A stretch of DNA of 10,538 nt from an uncultured Parabacteroides sp. GTDB lineage: Bacteria > Bacteroidota > Bacteroidia > Bacteroidales > Tannerellaceae. The stretch spans positions 1 to 10,538 of the forward strand of contig URZO01000127.1 of assembly GCA_900552465.1 (NCBI GenBank), in the 5' to 3' direction. Positions 1 through 6,573 of this stretch are shown one piece after another. Under the pieces are notes generated by a model. That model was not told the DNA's origin. It saw nothing but the letters and a program-made list of their open reading frames with translations, and searched no databases. The translations under genes and the position numbers were made by a program. Within the stretch, counting starts at the first letter, position 1. Each line of letters begins with the position of its first letter.

Positions 1-215
1 ACCGTGTTCACCCGCAGCCCTTCCTTCCGGAGCGCCGCCCTGAACCCCGCAACCCTTGCCGCCGTCACATCCTGCAACAGCAACCTTTCCTTCATGCAGT
101 AGCGGCCAAACCGATTTCGCACCGCCCTGTACAAGTCCGCCGTACTCTCAGCGCCAGCCTCCCGCTTGCGCCTTTCCAGCACCTGCATACTTTCATAAAA
201 ATTACTTTTTCGCAT
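1..215 (-). CDS. Tyrosine recombinase / site-specific integrase, N-terminal part (runs off the window)
   Basis: An open frame starts at the ATG on the minus strand at 215 and stays open to the window edge, giving 71 codons. It begins MRKSNFYESMQVLERRKREA and continues with STADLYRAVRNRF and VTAARVAGFRAALRKEGLRVNTV. This matches the helical SAM-like, core-DNA-binding N-terminal domain of tyrosine recombinases common in Bacteroidetes, including the DNA invertase group. The catalytic domain (R..HxxR..Y) would lie outside the window, so activity cannot be judged. The coding DNA is clearly more GC-rich than the intergenic DNA next to it. The start codon lies inside the first copy of the 49-bp direct repeat. 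A TACCTTTA box at 243-250 (minus strand) could be a -7 element, but no good -33 box is visible. The family call is from recognition of the sequence pattern. Whether it is an invertase or an element integrase is not decided. Confidence 0.72.
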   Translation of the reverse strand, partial: MRKSNFYESMQVLERRKREAGAESTADLYRAVRNRFGRYCMKERLLLQDVTAARVAGFRAALRKEGLRVNT

Positions 216-259
216 AAGCCTTTATCTATTTGATTAAAATGATAAAGGTACAACAGATG
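211..259. repeat. 49-bp direct repeat, copy 1, with internal inverted repeat
   Basis: This stretch matches 1451-1499 at 46 of 49 positions. The differences are at 240, 254 and 256. Similarity stops abruptly at 211 on the left. Inside is a perfect 8-bp inverted repeat, CCTTTATC (219-226) and GATAAAGG (241-248), around a 14-bp AT-rich spacer. It covers the start codon of the recombinase and its presumed promoter region. The 44 bases from 260 to 303 hold no gene and no clear terminator. Confidence 0.9.
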
Positions 260-303
260 GGAATGGGGAAATAAAAATTAAACAATCACAAAATCAAGAT
301 ACT

Positions 304-1110
304 TTATTTCAACAGCCTCCGGTTATTATTATCACCACTTTCCAATACACTCATTTGATGAATGGCTATTTGGTTGAGTTTGACAAGCCGCTCACCCTGC
401 GACATAGCCTGTTCAATGAAAACTGCGTTTAAGTTCTCCATATTGGACAAACAGATAAGTTCATTAATTGTGGCATAGTCACGGATATTGCCTTTCAGAT
501 CAGGATTAGCTTCGCGCCATTGCTTTGCCGTCACGCCGAACATCGCAACGTTCAACACGTCAGCTTCGTTGGCATATATAACGCAGGCCTGCGCTGGTGT
601 AACTTCTACAGGTATAAGGTTATGCTTTATGGCATCAGTATGTATGCGATAGTTGATTTTTGACAGTTCACGCTTTGCCGACCAACCAAGCAATCGTTGT
701 TCTTCGGTTTTCAGCCGTTGGTATTCCTTAACGAGAAGCAACTGGAATTTAGGGGAAATCCACATACCGAAATGATACGCTATATCCCTGTGTGCGTATG
801 TGCCACCATAGCGACCAGCCTTAGAACGAATGCCTATCGCATTGGTCTGTTCAATCCACGTTTTTACCGAAAGTACGAAGTTGTTGCTTCCTGCTGCATT
901 TTTAATTGTACCGAATTCGGTACAATTAAAATTGGGGTTATACAGCATTTCCCATTCGCCAAGATATTCTATAGTGCTTTTAAGGCTTAGCCAACGGAAG
1001 ATTATATGCTCTTGCAGTTGGCTTCGTGCCATATCGGTAAGACTGATATAGTCTTCCTCGTTATATTGGACAACGCTAATATCTGTATTCTGAACTGTAA
1101 TTTTTGCCAT
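304..1110 (-). CDS. KilA-N domain-containing protein
   Basis: The 268-residue product has the KilA-N fold signature of a DNA-binding domain found in phage, virus and mobile-element proteins. Seen in order are YISLTDMAR (about 21-29), FNCTEFGTIKNAAGSNNF (61-78), SVKTWIEQTNAIGI (81-94) and GGTYAHRDIAYHFGMWISP (102-120). LLLVKEYQRLK (124-134) ends the domain. The C-terminal half (about 140-268) is helical and charged and has no function I recognise. The start is the ATG at 1110, because an in-frame stop lies eight codons upstream. No Shine-Dalgarno sequence is visible, which is common in Bacteroidetes. A small gene lies just upstream on the same strand, and both sit between two copies of a 49-bp repeat. 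A 32-bp perfect palindrome lies in the coding sequence at 900-931. The family call is confident. Its role (regulator, phage remnant or toxin-like) is unknown. Confidence 0.88.
   Translation of the reverse strand: MAKITVQNTDISVVQYNEEDYISLTDMARSQLQEHIIFRWLSLKSTIEYLGEWEMLYNPNFNCTEFGTIKNAAGSNNFVLSVKTWIEQTNAIGIRSKAGRYGGTYAHRDIAYHFGMWISPKFQLLLVKEYQRLKTEEQRLLGWSAKRELSKINYRIHTDAIKHNLIPVEVTPAQACVIYANEADVLNVAMFGVTAKQWREANPDLKGNIRDYATINELICLSNMENLNAVFIEQAMSQGERLVKLNQIAIHQMSVLESGDNNNRRLLK
900..931. repeat. Perfect 32-bp palindrome inside the KilA-N coding sequence
   Basis: The 16 bases from 900 to 915 are the exact reverse complement of 916-931, centred on a GAATTC. It encodes residues F61 to K70 of the KilA-N protein (FNCTEFGTIK). 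The bases at 899 and 932 no longer pair. The palindrome is direct observation. Any role is inference. Confidence 0.95.
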
Positions 1111-1207
1111 TTGTAATTGAGGCTTTGAATTTCACTTGTAAATGATCTCTAATTTGCTGCTCCATATATTTATACTTTCAGCATTTTCATTGCAGCTTCA
1201 TAGTCTT

Positions 1208-1321
1208 TCAATCTTCTATCTCTTCTTCCTTTGTCTCCTTAGGAGGATTTTTCATCCGCTCCAGGAATCTCCGGGCATCTTCCCCGTAAAGTATTGGGGT
1301 TTCCTTAATTGGTCTTGCCAT
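1208..1321 (-). CDS. Small conserved hypothetical protein, probably truncated by a frameshift
   Basis: The 37-residue product starts MARPIKETPILYGEDARRFL and ends in an acidic KEEEIED. I recognise the A-x-PIKETP-x-L-x-G-x-DA-x-RF pattern as a small-protein type seen in Bacteroidetes, sometimes as the first gene of a pair. I do not know its function, and antitoxin would only be a guess. A longer frame reaches back to 1390, but I chose the ATG at 1321. It has a strong AGGAGG nine bases upstream, and translation from there begins at the conserved MARPIKETP. After the stop at 1208-1210 the shifted frame continues LKDYEAAMKMLKV and stops at 1170-1172, so the intact gene was probably 50 residues long. 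A promoter is visible at 1358-1387. The KilA-N gene follows on the same strand. Confidence 0.6.
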   Translation of the reverse strand: MARPIKETPILYGEDARRFLERMKNPPKETKEEEIED

Positions 1322-1357
1322 ACAGATTTTCCTCCTTTCTATTTTAGTTTTACGATG

Positions 1358-1387
1358 TAAAGGTAACCCTTTTCCTCTAATCTCCAA
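1358..1387 (-). promoter_or_regulatory. Bacteroides-type promoter for the small gene
   Basis: On the minus strand a TTG (1385-1387) is followed, after 19 bases, by TACCTTTA (1358-1365). This fits the Bacteroides -33 TTTG / -7 TAnnTTTG pattern with one mismatch at the end of the -7 box. Transcription would start about 30 bases before the ATG at 1321 and could continue into the KilA-N gene. The same TACCTTTA appears in both copies of the 49-bp repeat. Confidence 0.5.
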
Positions 1388-1450
1388 CACAATTTCTCAA
1401 AGAGCGCGTTTTATGGCATACGGACATACCAGTTGCACGGTTTGTTTGTC

Positions 1451-1499
1451 CGCATAAGCCTTTATCTATTTGATTAAAAAGATAAAGGTACAATAAATG
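1451..1499. repeat. 49-bp direct repeat, copy 2
   Basis: This is the partner of 211-259, in the same orientation and 1240 bp away. It keeps the CCTTTATC (1459-1466) / GATAAAGG (1481-1488) inverted repeat and the TACCTTTA box on the minus strand (1483-1490). It also keeps the ATG on the minus strand (1455), but here the frame is only MRTNKPCNWYVRMP before a stop, so no recombinase gene follows. Confidence 0.9.
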
Positions 1500-1605
1500 C
1501 TCTTTTCCTGTCATTTGGATCATATTTTCTTTTTAATCCTAACATCTAAGTACCCAAAACTATGCAATCCGGAAGATAGAACAAAGGATTCCGGACCGCT
1601 TTTTC

Positions 1606-1712
1606 CAAATCATCTAAATCATTTTTTAAATCATCCCAATGATTTTAGTAAACCATTGGGATGATTCCGGACAATTATGCTGATGATTTTGGAAAATGAT
1701 TCAGATGATTTG
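1606..1712. repeat. Mirrored AATCATC motif array with a 13-bp hairpin at its centre
   Basis: The centre is a perfect 13-bp inverted repeat (1629-1641 and 1654-1666) with a 12-base loop. Outside it, 1606-1625 and 1693-1712 are reverse complements over 20 bases with one mismatch. AATCATC or AATCATT occurs three times in the left arm (1608, 1617, 1629). GATGATT or AATGATT occurs four times in the right arm (1660, 1682, 1696, 1704). A direct repeat GATTCCGGAC lies at 1587-1596 and 1663-1672. It could be a protein-binding array or a recombination site. No U-tract follows, so a terminator is unlikely. Confidence 0.85.
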
Positions 1713-1754
1713 AAAATGACGTGAAGAAGAAGCGAAAAAACAGTTCGGACAATC

Positions 1755-1824
1755 GCTAAATACATGCTAAAAAGCAGTTTTTGACCGCTAAAAGGGGACA
1801 AAAAGAAGTGCTTCGGGTTTTAGC
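1755..1824. repeat. GCTAAAA motif cluster
   Basis: GCTAAA or GCTAAAA occurs at 1755-1760, 1766-1772 and 1787-1793. The reverse form TTTTAGC is at 1818-1824, pairing with the third copy as a 7-bp inverted repeat around 24 bases. The spacing is irregular and the function is unknown. Confidence 0.5.
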
Positions 1825-2017
1825 ATTTGGATAGAAAAAAAGAAAATCAGATTACTTCACATAAAAAATCATCCGCATAAAATAAAAACGAACCACCCTG
1901 TTGCCACCTGAATCGACAAAAGGATAGATTATTGATAAAGGCCAACTTCCGGAGAATCGCCTCCATGCAGACAAAACGACTTTACAAACGATACCGGCAA
2001 AAGAGAAAGCGGTTCTA

Positions 2018-2044
2018 TTGACAATTTGACATTTTGACAATTTG
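2018..2044. repeat. Short tandem TTGACA(A/T)TT repeat
   Basis: Three near-identical units of 8-9 bases follow one another, with TTGACAATTTG at both ends. This is a short low-complexity tract and accounts for part of a spurious reading frame across it. Confidence 0.7.
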
Positions 2045-2103
2045 CCATATATCAGGAACAAGATCGCACACCTCGCACCAAAAATCAGGAAACAGGTGCT
2101 TTT

Positions 2104-2136
2104 ATTAGTCTATCTCATAACTTTTCACTAATTTCG
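2104..2136 (+). promoter_or_regulatory. Possible promoter of the DUF3078 gene
   Basis: TAATTTCG (2129-2136) matches the Bacteroides -7 pattern TAnnTTTG at all but one base. TTAG (2104-2107), 21 bases upstream, could be a poor -33 box. A second candidate -7 box, TAACTTTT, lies at 2118-2125. The placement before the start codon at 2174 is reasonable, but the match is weak. Confidence 0.3.
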
Positions 2137-2173
2137 CACCAATATTTTAAATGAATGTAAAAAAGATACGACT

Positions 2174-3724
2174 ATGATAAAGAGATCTGTTTTAGCGTTA
2201 TTTATTGTATTGTTATTCAGTAGTAATCGGGCAGGAGCGCAAGACGTTAATATAATCGGTGGAAGCCAGTTGAACAAACAGGTTCAGGTGGCGGCACCCG
2301 ATACTTTTCCTTTATTAGAGATAGATGAAACGGAGCTGGAGAAAATTCCGGATCTCAGGACGCAGTTTGAGAGACTGAACAGCAGTTACTCCGCGCCTGC
2401 CGCACCGAGCGAGAACCTGCTCCGTTTTTTAAAGAAAGACGAGATAGATCTTTCACCGGAAGCCAGATACTGGGTCGATTGGGTACGGGACCCGTCTACC
2501 GTCATCAACCCGTGGATGACATTGCGGGATACGACGATCGTCAATCCGTTGTTTACGCCGATCCTGTTTAAAGGAGGGCTCATTCCGGAAGACCTGCAAC
2601 TTTATGATAAGAACTTTGTCAGCAAACAGCGTCCCAGTTATTCCCTGTTCACACCGGACACGACCTTGTTTCAGGACGAGGTTCTCAGGAACAAGCTACA
2701 GAACACGGCATACAATTATGTTCGTGTAAACTACCCGGAATATTTCCGCTACTCGGAACGCGACCTGCCGACCGATATTGTAAAAACGCATATAATCAAT
2801 AAACCGACATACGAACCGGCACTGATCAAAATAGAAAATGATCCGAATGCCTTCAGTGACGTAGACGCTCCGGTCAGGTTCATCCCGGAACGCCGCTACT
2901 GGACTTCCCACTTCGAAAGCGCTATACAGTTCGCTCAGAACTATATCTCCCCGAACTGGCATAAGGGCGGTGTGAGCACATTAAACCTGACTAATCGCCA
3001 GTATTTCGTATACAATTATAATAAAGACAAAATTCAGTTTACAAACGAGCTGGAATGGAAAACGAACGTCTACACGGCTCCGAAAGACACATTGCGCGAT
3101 TATAAAATCGGGGACGACGTGCTGCGCCTTCACAGTAACATCGGTTACAGGGCTTTCAACAAATGGTTCTATACGTTTGACGCTACATTCCAGACGCAGA
3201 TGTTCAGCAACTTCGCCGAAAACACGGACAATAAGTTGGCCGGATTCCTCTCGCCGTTCAGCATCAACCTCGGTCTCGGTATGAAATATGACCTGAACAA
3301 GAGCTTTGCAAACAACCGCTACAAGAAGCTGACACTGTCTACCAACCTGGCTCCGCTCTCTTATACGTTTATGTATAGCACGAATAAGAATATCGACCTG
3401 GGCCGTCACGGCTTCAAGAAGATCGAAGGGACGGAGGATGAATACGAGCACAAATTGAGCCAGTTCGGTTCCACGATAAACGCAACCATGACATTCCAGT
3501 TCAACCGGAATATAAGCTGGTATTCCCGTTTCTATTATTTTACCAGCTACGACCGTATGTTGGGAGAGTTTGAAAACCGTCTGACAATGGCAATCAGCCG
3601 CTTCTTCTCGACCACTATATCGTTGAATTTGCGTTATGATGATGCGGTGGCCAAAAAAGATGATTTTGACAGTTATCTGCAGGTCAACGAGCTATTGAGC
3701 TTCGGCTTTAATTACAAATGGTAA
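2174..3724 (+). CDS. DUF3078 domain-containing, probable outer-membrane beta-barrel protein
   Basis: The 516-residue protein begins with a clear signal peptide: positively charged MIKR, a hydrophobic run, and AGA before Q23 as the likely cleavage site. Residues about 25-240 are a periplasmic-looking region with no motif I can name. From about 245 there is a DUF3078-like region (NYISPNWHKGGVSTLNLTNR at 256-275, then WFYTFDATFQTQM). Alternating polar and aromatic stretches continue to the end, which is FGFNYKW. A final aromatic residue is typical of outer-membrane barrels. The family is found in Bacteroidetes and its function is not known to me. The ATG at 2174 is chosen because it begins the signal peptide. 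A hairpin right after the stop suggests a single-gene unit separate from the rnf operon. Confidence 0.82.
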   Translation: MIKRSVLALFIVLLFSSNRAGAQDVNIIGGSQLNKQVQVAAPDTFPLLEIDETELEKIPDLRTQFERLNSSYSAPAAPSENLLRFLKKDEIDLSPEARYWVDWVRDPSTVINPWMTLRDTTIVNPLFTPILFKGGLIPEDLQLYDKNFVSKQRPSYSLFTPDTTLFQDEVLRNKLQNTAYNYVRVNYPEYFRYSERDLPTDIVKTHIINKPTYEPALIKIENDPNAFSDVDAPVRFIPERRYWTSHFESAIQFAQNYISPNWHKGGVSTLNLTNRQYFVYNYNKDKIQFTNELEWKTNVYTAPKDTLRDYKIGDDVLRLHSNIGYRAFNKWFYTFDATFQTQMFSNFAENTDNKLAGFLSPFSINLGLGMKYDLNKSFANNRYKKLTLSTNLAPLSYTFMYSTNKNIDLGRHGFKKIEGTEDEYEHKLSQFGSTINATMTFQFNRNISWYSRFYYFTSYDRMLGEFENRLTMAISRFFSTTISLNLRYDDAVAKKDDFDSYLQVNELLSFGFNYKW

Positions 3725-3725
3725 G

Positions 3726-3757
3726 ACAAAGTCTATTATTTCCATAATAAACTTTGT
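3726..3757 (+). terminator. Hairpin after the DUF3078 gene, possible terminator
   Basis: A 14-bp stem with one mismatch (3726-3739 paired with 3744-3757) and a TTCC loop begins two bases after the stop codon. No U-run follows, so it could be a weak or factor-assisted terminator or an mRNA 3'-end stabiliser. Confidence 0.55.
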
Positions 3758-3786
3758 TAATCGTGACATAATATCCAAATATTATT

Positions 3787-3794
3787 TACTTTTG
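3787..3794 (+). promoter_or_regulatory. -7 box of the rseC-rnf operon promoter
   Basis: TACTTTTG is an exact match to the Bacteroides -7 consensus TAnnTTTG. No TTTG lies at the usual 19-21 base spacing. The nearest, at 3753-3756, is 30 bases upstream. Transcription would start near 3801, about 24 bases before the ATG at 3825. This rules out the TTG at 3792 as a start codon, since it lies inside the box. Confidence 0.6.
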
Positions 3795-3824
3795 CCTCGG
3801 TTTTGCAATGTCGAGATTACAAAT

Positions 3825-4241
3825 ATGAGCGAAAGTATCAAACACAATGGGATAATAGAGAAGATCGACAGCGGTACGGTCTACGTCCGGATCATCCAGC
3901 AATCGGCCTGTTCCGGATGCCACGCGCGAAGTATGTGTGCGGCATCCGAGAGTAAGGAAAAGATTATCGAGGTGCCTGACAACTCCGGAATGTTCCATGT
4001 AAATGAAGAAGTCCAGCTATGCGGGCAAAGTTCATTAGGGCTGCTGGCCGTGCTTCTTGCATTTGTTTTTCCGCTGATTATTGTACTTGCGGCTATTGTA
4101 ACAGGTACCAGTATGCAATGGGAAGAAACCACAAGCGGGTTAACCGGACTGCTGCTCTTAGTTCCTTATTATTGCATATTATACTTTTTACGCGATAAAC
4201 TAAAAAGACGATTCATTTTTACTTTGAAAAAACTTAATTGA
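3825..4241 (+). CDS. rseC: SoxR-reducing system / RseC family membrane protein
   Basis: The 138-residue product starts at MSESIKHNGIIEKIDSGTVY. A small N-terminal domain carries the cysteine cluster SACSGCHARSMC (about residues 28-39), typical of the RseC/MucC family. Two hydrophobic segments follow (about 71-92 and 107-121), with charged KLKRRF near the C-terminus. In proteobacteria RseC works with the Rsx (Rnf) complex in reducing SoxR and in sigma-E control. In Bacteroidetes it is best seen as an Rnf-linked redox protein of unproven role. It is the first gene of the operon and ends 10 bases before rnfB. The upstream TTG start (3792) was rejected because it overlaps the -7 box. Confidence 0.87.
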   Translation: MSESIKHNGIIEKIDSGTVYVRIIQQSACSGCHARSMCAASESKEKIIEVPDNSGMFHVNEEVQLCGQSSLGLLAVLLAFVFPLIIVLAAIVTGTSMQWEETTSGLTGLLLLVPYYCILYFLRDKLKRRFIFTLKKLN

Positions 4242-4251
4242 CAAAAATATC

Positions 4252-5217
4252 ATGATTTTAATTGCCGTTATTTCATTAGGAGCGATTGGAGCCATCGGTG
4301 CAGTTTTTCTATACGCCGCCTCCAAGAAGTTTGAAGTATACGAAGATCCTCGTATCGCACAAGTTCAGGAGGTACTGCCTGGCGCTAACTGCGGAGGTTG
4401 CGGATATCCCGGATGCGGTGGTTTTGCGGCCGCCTGTGTAAAGGCCGACACGCTGGACGGACTGTCATGCCCCGTCGGCGGAGCACCGGTCATGAGCCAG
4501 GTCGCCACGATCCTCGGCAAGGAAGCGGGAAGTGCAGAACCGATGGTAGCCGTTGTACGATGCAACGGAACCTGTGCAGCCCGTCCGCGTACCAACCGAT
4601 ACGACGGCGTACAGAGCTGTGCGATTGCTTCCACCCTGTACGGCGGAGAAACCGGCTGTTCATTCGGTTGCCTGGGTTATGGCGACTGCGTGTCGGTCTG
4701 TAACTTCGACGCCATCCACATCAATCCGGAAACAGGGCTTGCCGAAGTAGACGATGAAAAATGTACTTCATGCGGAGCTTGCGTAAAGGCTTGTCCGAAA
4801 AGCATCATCGAACTGCGCAAGAAAGGGCCGAAATCCCGCCGTATCTTCGTCAGTTGTGTCAACAAAGACAAGGGTGGAGTCGCCAAGAAAGCATGTGCAA
4901 ACGCTTGTATCGGCTGCGGCAAATGTGCGAAGGAATGTCCGTTCGAAGCGATCACCGTGGAAAACAACTTGGCTTACATCGATTACACCAAATGCCGCCT
5001 GTGCCGCAAGTGTGTTGCCGTATGTCCGACCGGCGCTATCCACGAGCTGAACTTCCCGCCGCGTAAAGAAGCAGCCCCTGCTGCAGACGCCGACAAAGTG
5101 AAGCCTGCCGCCACTCCGAAACCGGCTGCTCCGAAAGCAGAAGTTCCGGTAGCAAGCGCAACGCCGAAAACAGAAACTCCCAAAGTTGAAACAAAAGAAG
5201 AAACAAATCAAAAATAA
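4252..5217 (+). CDS. rnfB: Electron transport complex subunit RnfB, polyferredoxin
   Basis: RnfB is the electron-entry subunit of the Rnf complex and takes electrons from reduced ferredoxin. The 321-residue protein has an N-terminal membrane anchor (about 2-23). Next is the FeS domain GANCGGCGYPGC with C47, C50, C55 and C73. A cysteine-rich middle follows (C104, C108, C123, C136, C140, C146, C150). Then come ferredoxin-like sets CTSCGACVKACP (C171-C181), CIGCGKCAKECP (C219-C229) and CRLCRKCVAVCP (C248-C258). The many clusters resemble the Clostridium/Bacteroides form rather than the shorter E. coli RsxB. After about residue 270 there is a 50-residue tail rich in Pro, Ala, Lys and Glu. The next gene, rnfC, begins 11 bases after the stop. 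Confidence 0.96.
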   Translation: MILIAVISLGAIGAIGAVFLYAASKKFEVYEDPRIAQVQEVLPGANCGGCGYPGCGGFAAACVKADTLDGLSCPVGGAPVMSQVATILGKEAGSAEPMVAVVRCNGTCAARPRTNRYDGVQSCAIASTLYGGETGCSFGCLGYGDCVSVCNFDAIHINPETGLAEVDDEKCTSCGACVKACPKSIIELRKKGPKSRRIFVSCVNKDKGGVAKKACANACIGCGKCAKECPFEAITVENNLAYIDYTKCRLCRKCVAVCPTGAIHELNFPPRKEAAPAADADKVKPAATPKPAAPKAEVPVASATPKTETPKVETKEETNQK

Positions 5218-5228
5218 AATCTAATAGT

Positions 5229-6560
5229 ATGCTAAGGACATTTCGAATCGGAGGTATACATCCGCCCGAAAATAAATTGTCTGCCGGTAAGAAGATTACC
5301 GCGTTGGCTGCTCCTAAGCAGGTAATCATACCGCTCAGTCAGCACATCGGGGCTCCGGCCCAGGCAGTGGTCAAGAAGGGTGATCCAGTGAAGGCAGGAA
5401 CGCTCGTCGCCAAGGCTGGAGGCTTTGTCTCGGCCAACATCCACTCGTCGGTATCCGGTAAAGTAAACAAAATAGACAGTGCTCTCGACGCAAGCGGCTA
5501 CAAACGCCCGGCCATCTACATCGATGTGGAAGGGGACGAATGGGAAGAAACGATAGACCGCAGCGAGACACTGGTAAAAGAATGCACGCTGACATCCAAA
5601 GAGATCGTCGACAAGATTGCCGCCGCTGGCGTCGTAGGCCTGGGCGGTGCGACCTTCCCGACACAGGTGAAGCTGATGCCTCCTCCCGGAAGCAAGGCGG
5701 AGATCATCATCATCAATGCCGTCGAATGCGAACCTTATCTGACCTCCGACCATTCCCTGATGATGGAAAAGGGCGAACAGATCCTGGTTGGCGTAACCTT
5801 GCTGATGAAAGCAGTAAACGTAAACAAAGCCGTTATCGGCATCGAAAATAACAAACCTGATGCAATCGCCCACCTGACAAAGCTGGCTGCCGCTTACCCC
5901 GGCATCGAGATCATGCCGCTGAAGGTACAATATCCGCAGGGGGGTGAAAAGCAGTTGATCGACGCCGTGATCCGCCGCCAGGTGAAGAGTGGCGCACTGC
6001 CTATCTCTGCCGGAGCGGTCGTACAGAACGTGGGTACCGCTTATGCCGTATATGAGGCAGTTCAAAAGAACAAGCCGTTGTTCGAACGTGTCGTGACCGT
6101 AACCGGAAAGGCTGTTGCCAACCCGTCGAACTTCCTGGTCCGCATGGGTACGCCGATCAATATGCTGATCGAAGCGGCCGGCGGTATTCCGGAGAATACG
6201 GGCAAGATTATTGGCGGCGGCCCGATGATGGGTAAAGCGTTAGTAAGCGCCGAAGTGCCGGTGACTAAAGGCAGTTCGGGCGTCTTGCTGCTGACGAAGG
6301 AAGAATCCGTCCGCAAGCCGATGCAAGACTGCATCCGTTGCGCCAAATGTGTGAACGTCTGTCCGATGGGGCTGAATCCGGCTTTCCTGATGAAGTTTAC
6401 CGTATACAAGGACTGGGACAAGGCGGAAGAGGGTTACATCCAGGACTGCATCGAATGCGGTTCCTGCAGCTACACCTGCCCGGCCAATCGCCCGTTGTTG
6501 GACCAGATCCGTTTAGGCAAAGGAAAAGTAATGGGTATTATTCGTGCAAGAAAGTCATAA
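5229..6560 (+). CDS. rnfC: Electron transport complex subunit RnfC (NADH/FMN-binding, iron-sulfur)
   Basis: RnfC is the peripheral subunit that passes electrons to NAD+. The 443-residue protein starts with the family hallmark FRIGGIHPPENKLSAGKK. A lipoyl-like N-terminal region follows (about 30-100). The Rossmann-type nucleotide/FMN domain contains GVVGLGGATFPTQVKL (134-149) and NAVECEPYLTSDH (163-175). An SLBB-like region lies near 285-340. Two [4Fe-4S] motifs are at the C-terminus: CIRCAKCVNVCP (C368, C371, C374, C378) and CIECGSCSYTCP (C407, C410, C413, C417). The length is normal and all cluster cysteines are present. Confidence 0.97.
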   Translation: MLRTFRIGGIHPPENKLSAGKKITALAAPKQVIIPLSQHIGAPAQAVVKKGDPVKAGTLVAKAGGFVSANIHSSVSGKVNKIDSALDASGYKRPAIYIDVEGDEWEETIDRSETLVKECTLTSKEIVDKIAAAGVVGLGGATFPTQVKLMPPPGSKAEIIIINAVECEPYLTSDHSLMMEKGEQILVGVTLLMKAVNVNKAVIGIENNKPDAIAHLTKLAAAYPGIEIMPLKVQYPQGGEKQLIDAVIRRQVKSGALPISAGAVVQNVGTAYAVYEAVQKNKPLFERVVTVTGKAVANPSNFLVRMGTPINMLIEAAGGIPENTGKIIGGGPMMGKALVSAEVPVTKGSSGVLLLTKEESVRKPMQDCIRCAKCVNVCPMGLNPAFLMKFTVYKDWDKAEEGYIQDCIECGSCSYTCPANRPLLDQIRLGKGKVMGIIRARKS

Positions 6561-6573
6561 AACAAAGAGCAAT

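Larger units (their letters stand above)
1391..2173. other. Non-coding accessory stretch rich in repeats
   Basis: I see no convincing intact gene in these 783 bases. From left to right they hold the second 49-bp repeat, a mirrored AATCATC/GATGATT array (1606-1712), GCTAAAA motifs (1755-1824) and a minus-strand frame at 1852-2061 with a weak Fic-like stretch. A short TTGACA(A/T)TT repeat (2018-2044) and the probable promoter of the DUF3078 gene follow. The base composition is AT-rich throughout. Confidence 0.75.

Noticed and set aside
1076..1165. Short minus-strand frame MEQQIRDHLQVKFKAS between the small gene and KilA-N
   Set aside because: Only 29 codons, overlaps the KilA-N start in another frame, and has no recognisable motif.
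1322..1390. Longer N-terminus for the small gene (MLEIRGKG...)
   Set aside because: It spans the predicted promoter and the AGGAGG ribosome site for the ATG at 1321.
2981..3451. 156-codon minus-strand frame opposite the DUF3078 gene
   Set aside because: The plus-strand gene has a signal peptide, a recognised domain and a barrel-type end. The opposite frame has none of these.
3792..3824. TTG start for rseC
   Set aside because: The TTG is part of the -7 promoter box and would not be transcribed. The ATG at 3825 gives a normal family N-terminus.
5232..6065. 277-codon minus-strand frame opposite rnfC
   Set aside because: It is antisense to a certain gene and its translation resembles no family. 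It is a codon-bias shadow.
6544..6573. Upstream in-frame ATG for rnfD, adding ten residues
   Set aside because: It lies within the end of rnfC, and the family N-terminus begins at the ATG at 6574.
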